Assembly (NCBI GenBank): GCA_043810615.1
Contig: JBDROA010000032.1
Coordinates: 1-5,885 of the forward strand
Source of the DNA: VGBK01 sp043810615
GTDB taxonomy: Bacteria; Actinomycetota; Acidimicrobiia; Spongiisociales; UBA11373
Direction: 5' to 3'
Length of the DNA stretch: 5,885 bases
The position numbers were made by a program, and so were the translations under genes. The notes beneath the pieces are model-generated. The model was not told the DNA's origin. It searched no databases and was given only the letters and a program-made list of their open reading frames with translations. Shown in pieces: positions 1 to 5,014 of the stretch. The first letter of the stretch is position 1. Every line of letters starts with the position of its first letter.

Positions 1-115
1 CAACTACAACCACCGACGCCGCCACAGCTCCTGTGAAATGATGCCCCCCGTCGCCTACGAACAGGTCCTCGACGAACGAGCCGCCGAACAGGCCCGAAAG
101 GAGCGGGCCGCATGA
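1..115 (+). CDS. IS3-family transposase, C-terminal end (partial)
   Basis: The frame starting at base 2 reads 37 codons to a TGA at 113-115; the 5' part lies outside the window. The first residues read NYNHRRRHSSC, and about ten residues later comes PPVAYE. This is the typical extreme C-terminus of IS3-family (OrfB) transposases, where a YNxxRxHSS segment and a PxxYE segment follow the last catalytic Glu of the DDE integrase core. The catalytic residues themselves would lie to the left of the window. The tail after PxxYE is Glu/Arg/Ala-rich, which is common in these proteins. The gene is convergent with the minus-strand rhamnose operon. The identification rests on a short motif only, but the motif is characteristic. 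Whether the full element is intact cannot be judged. Confidence 0.85.
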   Translation, partial: NYNHRRRHSSCEMMPPVAYEQVLDERAAEQARKERAA

Positions 116-137
116 AAACCAGCCTCTCAGATCGCTT

Positions 138-163
138 CCACGGCCCTCAAACCACCCCCGTGG
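138..163 (+). terminator. Hairpin after the transposase stop, possible terminator
   Basis: CCACGG at 138-143 pairs perfectly with CCGTGG at 158-163 across a 14-base loop, 22 bases after the transposase stop codon. A second small hairpin overlaps it (TGGCA 161-165 with TGCCA 172-176). There is no T-run, so a terminator role is weak inference; it could simply be chance pairing in IS end DNA. Confidence 0.2.
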
Positions 164-208
164 CATCAGAGTGCCAGCGAAATGGGGGACCCCATCAGCT
201 ATCAGCAA

Positions 209-239
209 CCCTCCACGGTTTCAGGGGAAGCCCCCATCA
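209..239. repeat. Candidate IS3 right terminal inverted repeat
   Basis: Read on the minus strand, this stretch starts TGATGGGGGCTTCCCC and continues with GAAACCGTGGAGG. A terminal TG, a C-run, and then a GTGGA-type block are common in IS3-family ends. The exact outer base could be 236 or 239, since both end in CA on the plus strand. The left inverted repeat, which would settle this, is not in the window. Confidence 0.35.
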
Positions 240-457
240 AACCACACGCGAGTCATTAACGCGAGAAAGCACTAGCGCCTTGCGGGGGAGTGACCGCCGC
301 GGATGTAATGCCTGGCGAGTCGGCATCGGCTGGATCTAAGCCGACCGCCTCTGGTGGAGGCGATGGCTCCTGTCGGTCCGCACCTCACCTCCCCGACCGG
401 AGATCGCCACCGTCCAAGTGAGTCCGCCTCAGGGAATTGAACTTGTCCGCATCGGAT

Positions 458-481
458 CCGGGGCCCGTGTTCGGGCTCCGG
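458..481 (-). terminator. Strong GC-rich hairpin, possible operon terminator
   Basis: Bases 458-467 pair with 472-481 around a 4-base loop. The stem has 10 positions, nine of them Watson-Crick; the remaining one is G.U in plus-strand RNA and A/C in minus-strand RNA. It lies about 120 bases beyond the glycosyltransferase stop. No U-tract follows on either strand. High-GC actinobacteria are reported to use hairpins without clear U-tails, so a terminator is possible but unproven. The better pairing in plus-strand RNA leaves the strand open. Confidence 0.3.
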
Positions 482-548
482 CCGACCCGGCCTGGACGGC
501 CGACGTGGCCCGGCAGCCACCCGATGAAGGGGAGATCCACGAATGGCT

Positions 549-579
549 CTCGCCGGGAACCTTCGCCCCTCTCGGCGAG
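549..579 (-). terminator. Inverted repeat just after the operon, possible terminator
   Basis: CTCGCCG at 549-555 pairs with CGGCGAG at 573-579. The stem can be extended inward by a G/T, a G/C and an A/T position to about 10 bp around a 12-base loop. It sits 23 bases downstream of the glycosyltransferase stop codon, where the end of the rhamnose transcript would be expected. No T-run follows, so this may be a transcript-stabilising or Rho-assisted 3' structure instead. Confidence 0.35.
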
Positions 580-602
580 TCTGACGGCACCACGCCGGTC
601 CC

Positions 603-1520
603 TCACCCCTCGCCCACACCCTCGCGCCGCCCCGTCACCCCGGCCCGGGCGTCCTCGATCCCCATCGCCACCAACTCCTCGAGGCGCCCGGTCCACTCCG
701 GCCGACGCTCCTGCACCCGGCGGCGCCACGAGGCGAGGAACGCGTCGAGGTCGGCGACCAGTGCCTCGAAGGGCACCTGAGTGTGGCGCTGCCCGAAGAG
801 CAGGCGGTTGCGCACGAAGTAGTAGAGGAGCGTCTCCGAAGGCAGGCCGTCGGAGGAGACGAAGCGGTGCACGACCCGGGCCCTCGTGTCCACCGCCACC
901 TTCCACCCGGCCGCCGCCGCCCGCACACAGAAATCGGTTTCCTCGAAGTACAGGAAGTACCCCTCGGGCAGCAGGCCGATGTCCTCGAAGACCTTGCGGC
1001 GCACCAGCATCGCCGCCCCCGGCACGAAGTCCACCAACTGCATCCCGCCGCCCCGGCCCGGCGCCGTCCCTCGCCCGATCAACTCACTGCGGCCCCCGGC
1101 CTCCCACACGATGCGCCCGCCGTCGGACTGGACCCGGGGCACGGCGCTCTCCGCCTCCAGGATGCGGGGCCCCACGATCCCCACCTCGGGGTCGCGGCGC
1201 AGCACCCGCACCAGGCGACGCAGGCTGGTGTGCTCGCAATAGGCGTCGGGGTTCACCACCCACACCGCCTCCGCTCCGGCTTCCACGGCGAGGCGGATGC
1301 CCACGTTGTTGCCCCCGGCGTAGCCCAGGTTGCCCCCCGACTCCACCACCGTCGCCCCCGCCGAGCGCAACCAGGCCACCTCCCCGGGGCCGGAGGCGTT
1401 GTCCACCACCAGGCGGGCGAGGGGCCGGTAGCGCATCTTGCCCAGGGCGACCAGGCAGCGCAGGGTGTCGGTGGCCTCCCGGTGGTTCAGCACCACCGCC
1501 CACACCGGGAAGCGCCTCAT
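603..1520 (-). CDS. GT2-family glycosyltransferase, rhamnosyltransferase-like
   Basis: This 305-residue protein is the last gene of the operon. It starts at an ATG that overlaps the rfbD stop (ATGA). Its motifs are those of GT-A fold family 2 transferases of the WbbL/rhamnosyltransferase type: VVDNAS at residues 38-43, GNLGYAGGNNVG at 63-74, the DxD-like NPD at 90-92 for metal and nucleotide-sugar binding, DFVPGAAMLV at 164-173, and EETD at 193-196 as the likely acceptor and catalytic-base region. A YYFVRNRLLF segment (233-242), seen in many of these enzymes, precedes a charged, probably helical C-terminal tail. No membrane segment is evident, so it is probably cytoplasmic or peripheral. Its place directly after the four dTDP-rhamnose genes suggests that it transfers rhamnose to a lipid-linked or surface glycan. 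The donor and acceptor are inferred, since GT2 sequences alone do not fix them. Confidence 0.9.
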   Translation of the reverse strand: MRRFPVWAVVLNHREATDTLRCLVALGKMRYRPLARLVVDNASGPGEVAWLRSAGATVVESGGNLGYAGGNNVGIRLAVEAGAEAVWVVNPDAYCEHTSLRRLVRVLRRDPEVGIVGPRILEAESAVPRVQSDGGRIVWEAGGRSELIGRGTAPGRGGGMQLVDFVPGAAMLVRRKVFEDIGLLPEGYFLYFEETDFCVRAAAAGWKVAVDTRARVVHRFVSSDGLPSETLLYYFVRNRLLFGQRHTQVPFEALVADLDAFLASWRRRVQERRPEWTGRLEELVAMGIEDARAGVTGRREGVGEG

Positions 1521-2347
1521 CGCCGCAACCCTTTCACGACGGCGGGCAGCGACTCCTCCCAGGGCGGCAGGTCGGGCAGGCCCAGAGGCTCGCGCCGCTC
1601 CGACCCCAGCACCGAGTACGCCGGGCGGCGCGCCGGAGTGGGGTAGTCGGCGGTGGTGCCGGGGACGATTCGCTCCGGGTCGAGGCCGGCCAGGGCCAGG
1701 GCCGCCCGAGCGAAGCGGAACCAGGTGGTCTCGCCCAAGTTGGCCAGGTGCAGCAGGCCGCTCACCCCCGCCTGCAGGGCCGCCCAGGCGGCCGGAGCCA
1801 GGTCGTCCACGACGGTGGGGCAACCCCACTGGTCGTCCACCACCTTCACCTCACGTTCGGCGGCGAGGCGCAGCATGGTGGCCACGAAGTTGGGATGGGT
1901 GCCCGACACCAGCCACGACGTGCGCACCACCAGGGCCTCCGGGCAGGCCTCCAGCGCCGCCCGTTCCCCGGCCAGTTTGGAGCGGCCGTAGGCGTTGATG
2001 GGCGCGGTGGGCGCCGACTCCACGTAGGGCTCCCCAGCATCTCCGGCGAACACGTAGTCCGTGGAGAAGGTGAGAAGAGGGATACGGCGGCCGGCGGCGT
2101 AGGCGGCCATGACCCCGACGGCGGCCCCGTTGACCCGGGTGGCCAGGGCCTCCTCCTGTTCGGCCCGATCGACGGCGGTGTAAGCGGCGCAGTTGACGAT
2201 GCCCTCGGGGCGCATCTCGGCGAGTGCCTCCGCCAGCAGGTCGGCGTCGGTCAGGTCGAAGTCGGCGAGGTCCACGAAGCGCGCCTCGGGCACCACCCGG
2301 CGGAAGGCGGTGCCCAGTTGCCCGGCCCCGCCGGTCACCAGGATCAC
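1517..2347 (-). CDS. rfbD: dTDP-4-dehydrorhamnose reductase (RmlD)
   Basis: This is a 276-residue short-chain dehydrogenase/reductase (extended SDR), close to the usual RmlD length. It catalyses the last step of the pathway, the NAD(P)H-dependent reduction of dTDP-4-dehydro-L-rhamnose to dTDP-L-rhamnose. The N-terminus reads VILVTGGAGQLG, a Rossmann nucleotide-binding loop with the RmlD-typical GQLG. NCAAYTAVDRAE at 52-63 and STDYVF at 95-100 are family signatures. YGRSK at 120-124 carries the catalytic Tyr and Lys. The start is a GTG that overlaps the rfbA stop (GTGA). It is chosen because it places the Rossmann strand at the N-terminus; upstream sequence in this frame is shadow of rfbA. No strong Shine-Dalgarno is visible, so translation is probably coupled to rfbA. 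The stop overlaps the ATG of the glycosyltransferase. Confidence 0.95.
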   Translation of the reverse strand: MILVTGGAGQLGTAFRRVVPEARFVDLADFDLTDADLLAEALAEMRPEGIVNCAAYTAVDRAEQEEALATRVNGAAVGVMAAYAAGRRIPLLTFSTDYVFAGDAGEPYVESAPTAPINAYGRSKLAGERAALEACPEALVVRTSWLVSGTHPNFVATMLRLAAEREVKVVDDQWGCPTVVDDLAPAAWAALQAGVSGLLHLANLGETTWFRFARAALALAGLDPERIVPGTTADYPTPARRPAYSVLGSERREPLGLPDLPPWEESLPAVVKGLRR

Positions 2348-3402
2348 TCGCCCACGATCTCCGAGCGCTCGCCGAGGGTCACCTCGACGAAGGAGGCCGG
2401 GGCCGCCCCGTGCAGGCGAGCGCCACGCCCCAGAAGGGAGCCGCGGATCCGCCACCCGTGCACCTCGGCCCCGTCCATCACGATCGACCCCTCCACCGCG
2501 GCGTCCGAGAGGCGGCAGCCGTGGCCGATAGAGGTCTGCGGGCCCAGGCGCACCCGGGTGAGGTGGGCGTCGTCGCCGACGACCACCGGGCCCGTCACTT
2601 CGCAGTCCATCAGGAGCGAGCCCCGGCCCACGTGCAGCGCCCCCTCGACCCGGCCGCCCACAACCTCGCCGTCGATGCTGTGGGCCAGGCCGCCGATGAC
2701 CAGTTCCTGGGCGGTGAGCAGGTCGGCCTTCGTGCCGGTGTCCTTCCACCAGCCGCTCACCACCGAGGCTCGCACCGTGCGCCCCGCATCGACCAGGTAC
2801 TGGATGGCGTCGGTGATCTCCAACTCCCCGCGGGGGGAGGGCCGGATGGCGTCGATCGCCTCGCCGATGGAGGTGTCGAACAGGTACACCCCGACCAGGG
2901 CCAGGTTGGAGGGCGGCACTTTGGGCTTCTCCACCAGGCGCACGATCCGCCCGTCCACCCCCAATTCCGCCACCCCGAACGACGATGGGTTGCCCACCGG
3001 GCAGAGCAGGATCTGGCAGTTGGGCCGGTGGGTGGCGAAGTCGGCCACCACGTCGCGCACCCCGTCCTTGACCAGGTTGTCGCCCAGGTACATGAGGCAG
3101 TCGTCCCCGTCCACGAACGGGAGGGCCGTCTTGAGGGCGTGGGCCAGGCCCAGGGGACGGTCCTGGGTGATGTAGGTGAGGCGCAGGCCCACCCGGGCGC
3201 CGTCGCCCACCGCCGCCCGGACCTCCCCTCCGGTCTCGGGGGAGACGATGATCCCCACCTCGGTGATCCCGGCTTCGGCCAGGTCCTCGAGGCCATACTC
3301 GATGATGGGCTTGTTGGCCACCGGGATCAGTTGCTTGGCCATCGAGAAGGTGATGGGCCGCAGCCGGCTCCCGGTGCCCCCGGCGAGGACGACGCCCTTC
3401 AC
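2344..3402 (-). CDS. rfbA: Glucose-1-phosphate thymidylyltransferase, long form (RmlA)
   Basis: This 352-residue nucleotidyltransferase makes dTDP-glucose from dTTP and glucose-1-phosphate, the first step of the pathway. The N-terminus has the signature GGTGSRLRP (8-16), with the catalytic-region Lys in AKQLIP (22-27). Further motifs are GDN (107-109, metal and nucleotide binding), VEKP (157-160), GELEITDAI (192-200) and WWKDTG (218-223). The common RmlA is about 290 residues. This one carries about 100 extra C-terminal residues with spaced Gly/Val/Ile hydrophobic repeats, such as GPVVVGDDAHL and GSIVMDGAEV, that look like a left-handed beta-helix. That matches the long-form or StrD-like subfamily. 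The start is a GTG overlapping the rfbB stop, preceded by a purine-rich Shine-Dalgarno. The ATG farther upstream would add residues that overlap rfbB and do not match the family. Confidence 0.94.
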   Translation of the reverse strand: MKGVVLAGGTGSRLRPITFSMAKQLIPVANKPIIEYGLEDLAEAGITEVGIIVSPETGGEVRAAVGDGARVGLRLTYITQDRPLGLAHALKTALPFVDGDDCLMYLGDNLVKDGVRDVVADFATHRPNCQILLCPVGNPSSFGVAELGVDGRIVRLVEKPKVPPSNLALVGVYLFDTSIGEAIDAIRPSPRGELEITDAIQYLVDAGRTVRASVVSGWWKDTGTKADLLTAQELVIGGLAHSIDGEVVGGRVEGALHVGRGSLLMDCEVTGPVVVGDDAHLTRVRLGPQTSIGHGCRLSDAAVEGSIVMDGAEVHGWRIRGSLLGRGARLHGAAPASFVEVTLGERSEIVGE

Positions 3403-4373
3403 GGCCGGCCCCCTTCCTTGAGCGGCCGCCACCAGTCGGGGCGGCTGCGGTACCACTCGACGGTGGCCGCCAGGTGCTCCTCGAACGAGCGCGCCGGGGC
3501 CCAGCCCAGAAGGCGCAGTTTGGAGGAGTCCACGGCGTAGCGCAGGTCGTGGCCCGGCCGGTCGGCGACCCGTTCGATCATCTCCTCACCCCGGCCCAGG
3601 ACGGCCAGGATGCGCCGGGTGAGTTCGATGTTGGGCAACTGGGCGTCGGCCCCGATGTTGTAGACCTCCCCCGGGATGCCCCGGTCCACGAGCAGGTGGA
3701 TGGCAGCACAGTGGTCGGCGACGTGCAGCCAGTCGCGTTCGTTGCGCCCCTCTCCATAGAGCGGCACCTTGCGCCCGTCGAGCAGGTTGGTGACGAAGAG
3801 CGGGACCACCTTCTCCGGGAACTGGTAAGGCCCGTAGTTGTTGGTGCAGCGGGTGACGATGGCGGGGTAGCCGAACGTGGTCCCGTACGAGGCGGCCACC
3901 AGGTCCCCGGCGGCTTTGGAAGCCGCGTAGGGGGAGGAGGGGCGCAGCGGGGCCTCCTCGGGGGCGAACCCCTCGGCCAGCGAGCCGTAGACCTCGTCGG
4001 TGGAAACCTGGATGAAGCAGGGGACGCCGTGGCGGCGGGCGGCGTCGAGCAGCACCCCGGTGCCCACCACGTTGGTCTGCAGGAACACCGCCGGGCCGGT
4101 GATGGAGCGGTCCACGTGGGTCTCGGCGGCGAAATTGACCACCACGTCGTGGCCGGGCACCAGGCGGTCCACCAGCGCGGCGTCGCCGATGTCGCCCCGC
4201 ACGAAGCTGTGACGCGGGTCGGCGTCCAGTTCGCGCACGGTGGCCTCCACCCCGGCGTAGGTGAGCAGGTCCAGGTTGGTGACCGCGGCCCCGGCTTCAT
4301 GCTCCAGCAGGTGGCGGATGAAGTTGGAGCCGATGAAGCCGGCCCCTCCGGTGACCAGGTAGCGCCGGTCCAT
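3399..4373 (-). CDS. rfbB: dTDP-glucose 4,6-dehydratase (RmlB)
   Basis: This 324-residue extended SDR enzyme converts dTDP-glucose to dTDP-4-dehydro-6-deoxyglucose using tightly bound NAD. Visible motifs are the Rossmann loop TGGAGFIGSN (8-17), LDLLTYAG (34-41), FAAETHVDRSI (81-91), the catalytic STDEVYG (124-130, with the Thr-Asp-Glu set specific to dehydratases), YAASK (149-153, catalytic Tyr and Lys), TRCTNNYGPYQFPEK and NERDWLHV. Length and motif order agree with authentic RmlB rather than with UDP-sugar epimerases. The ATG overlaps the last base of the rfbC stop (TGATG) and has a strong Shine-Dalgarno inside the end of rfbC. Its own stop overlaps the GTG of rfbA. Confidence 0.96.
   Translation of the reverse strand: MDRRYLVTGGAGFIGSNFIRHLLEHEAGAAVTNLDLLTYAGVEATVRELDADPRHSFVRGDIGDAALVDRLVPGHDVVVNFAAETHVDRSITGPAVFLQTNVVGTGVLLDAARRHGVPCFIQVSTDEVYGSLAEGFAPEEAPLRPSSPYAASKAAGDLVAASYGTTFGYPAIVTRCTNNYGPYQFPEKVVPLFVTNLLDGRKVPLYGEGRNERDWLHVADHCAAIHLLVDRGIPGEVYNIGADAQLPNIELTRRILAVLGRGEEMIERVADRPGHDLRYAVDSSKLRLLGWAPARSFEEHLAATVEWYRSRPDWWRPLKEGGRP
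3409..3419 (-). promoter_or_regulatory. Ribosome binding site deciding the GTG start of rfbA
   Basis: On the minus strand, AAGGAAGGGGG ends six bases before the GTG at 3402. This favours that GTG over the ATG that lies farther upstream within rfbB. Confidence 0.6.
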
Positions 4374-4936
4374 CAGACCTCCTCGGCGAAGTAGTCGGGA
4401 AGTTCCGCCAGCGTCGGGTGCTGCCGGTCGCGCTCGGACAGCACCGCCTCCTCCGGGGCGACGGGCCAGGCGACGCCCAGCGCCGGGTCGTCCCAGCGCA
4501 AGCCCCGGTCGTGCTCCGGGGAGTAGTACTCGGAGACCTTGTAGAGCACCTCGGTGTCGGGCTCCAAGGTGCAGAAGCCGTGGGCGCAACCGGCGGGCAC
4601 CAGCACCTGGTCCCCGTTGGCCGCACTCAGTTCGAAGGCGGCGTGGCGCCCGTAGGCCGGTGACGCTCGCCGCAGGTCCACCACCACGTCGAAGATGCTC
4701 CCGGCAACCACCCGCACCAGCTTGGCCTGAGCGCGGGGCGGCACCTGAAAGTGGAGGCCGCGCACCGTTCCCGCCGGCCGGGAAAGGGAGTGGTTGTCCT
4801 GCACCCAGTCGGCGGGCAGGCCGTGCTGCTCCATCCACGAACGGCGGAAGGTCTCCGCGAAGAAGCCTCGCTCGTCGGCGCGGCGGGGTGGCCGCAACAC
4901 GAGCAGGCCGGGAATGAGGGTGGTCGTTGCTTCCAT
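4373..4936 (-). CDS. rfbC: dTDP-4-dehydrorhamnose 3,5-epimerase (RmlC)
   Basis: This 187-residue cupin enzyme has the normal RmlC length and converts dTDP-4-dehydro-6-deoxyglucose to dTDP-4-dehydro-L-rhamnose. Motifs in order are DERGFFAETF (21-30), QDNHS (46-50), GTVRGLHFQ (56-64) with the catalytic-base His62, Lys72 in QAKLVRV, VPAGCAHGF (113-121), and Tyr132 and Tyr138 in YKVSEYYSP, followed by RWDDP (147-151). His62, Lys72 and Tyr132 correspond to the catalytic residues described for RmlC enzymes. It is the first gene of the compact rhamnose cluster, 78 bases downstream of the exporter ATPase gene. The ATG start is supported by family alignment at the N-terminus, but no good Shine-Dalgarno precedes it. 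A GC-rich hairpin lies just upstream. Confidence 0.95.
   Translation of the reverse strand: MEATTTLIPGLLVLRPPRRADERGFFAETFRRSWMEQHGLPADWVQDNHSLSRPAGTVRGLHFQVPPRAQAKLVRVVAGSIFDVVVDLRRASPAYGRHAAFELSAANGDQVLVPAGCAHGFCTLEPDTEVLYKVSEYYSPEHDRGLRWDDPALGVAWPVAPEEAVLSERDRQHPTLAELPDYFAEEV
4377..4383 (-). promoter_or_regulatory. Ribosome binding site of rfbB
   Basis: A perfect AGGAGGT on the minus strand lies three bases upstream of the ATG at 4373, inside the last codons of rfbC. The spacing is short, but it is the strongest Shine-Dalgarno seen in the operon. Confidence 0.7.
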
Positions 4937-4943
4937 GGTTCCA

Positions 4944-4962
4944 GCCCGCGGGCCCGGCGGGC
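4944..4962 (-). other. GC-rich hairpin immediately upstream of rfbC
   Basis: GCCCGC (4944-4949) pairs with GCGGGC (4957-4962) around a 7-base loop, ending eight bases before the rfbC ATG. It occupies the place where a ribosome binding site would sit. It could attenuate, sequester or insulate, or it may be chance pairing in GC-rich DNA. Confidence 0.3.
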
Positions 4963-4969
4963 ACGCCCG

Positions 4970-4975
4970 AGCATA
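4970..4975 (-). promoter_or_regulatory. Weak -10-like hexamer in front of rfbC
   Basis: TATGCT on the minus strand lies in the 78-base gap between the ATPase gene and rfbC, about 34 bases upstream of the rfbC ATG. No recognisable -35 box is present at the normal distance. If used, transcription would begin near 4963, giving a short leader containing the hairpin. Otherwise rfbC is read through from the upstream gene. Confidence 0.2.
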
Positions 4976-5014
4976 GAGGGCGGAGGCGGCTTCGCCCCCG
5001 GGGTAGACGGCGCC

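Larger units (their letters stand above)
1..239 (+). mobile_element. Right end of an IS3-family insertion sequence (partial)
   Basis: This groups the transposase 3' end (to 115), a non-coding tail of about 95-120 bases, and a candidate terminal inverted repeat at about 209-239. The region after 115 is visibly less GC-rich than the operon to the right, which fits imported DNA. The left end and the matching inverted repeat are outside the window, so the outer boundary near 236-239 is an inference and no target-site duplication can be checked. The element lies downstream of the polysaccharide operon and does not interrupt any gene seen here. Confidence 0.5.
240..602. other. Non-coding spacer with several inverted repeats
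   Basis: I find no convincing gene in this 363-base stretch between the IS end and the glycosyltransferase stop. Open frames that cross it have no family resemblance and run into the rhamnose operon on the wrong strand or in the wrong frame. It contains a direct repeat ACGCGAG (246-252 and 259-265). It also holds a 10-bp stem with one bulged A (314-349), an overlapping hairpin (346-362), and a cluster of stems at 458-481, 488-502, 505-520 and 549-579. The left part (240-340) is less GC-rich than the genes. No tRNA, CRISPR or recognisable RNA family was seen. Confidence 0.55.

Noticed and set aside
246..265. ACGCGAG direct repeat as an operator or attachment site
   Set aside because: There are only two 7-base copies, with no nearby gene start or integrase. 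The palindromic arms are just four bases long.
112..339. A 75-residue plus-strand frame starting at the transposase stop
   Set aside because: The ATG overlaps the stop as ATGA, which looks coupled. However, the product crosses the candidate IS end and has no family resemblance.
431..490. Possible tRNA 3' end or attachment core on either strand
   Set aside because: No acceptor stem, T-loop consensus or cloverleaf can be built around the bases.
272..619. A 115-residue minus-strand frame overlapping the glycosyltransferase end
   Set aside because: The composition is Arg/Gly/Pro-rich without motifs, and the frame runs through the hairpin region. It is more likely non-coding.
437..3175. A 912-codon open frame on the plus strand, antisense to rfbA, rfbD and the glycosyltransferase
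   Set aside because: The product is a low-complexity Pro/Arg-rich string without family motifs. It arises because GC-rich codons of the opposite-strand genes give few stops.
2224..3540. A second long plus-strand frame opposite rfbA and rfbB
   Set aside because: It has no recognisable domain and is rich in His/Gly/Val as expected of a complement shadow. The minus strand carries clear RmlA and RmlB motifs over the same bases.
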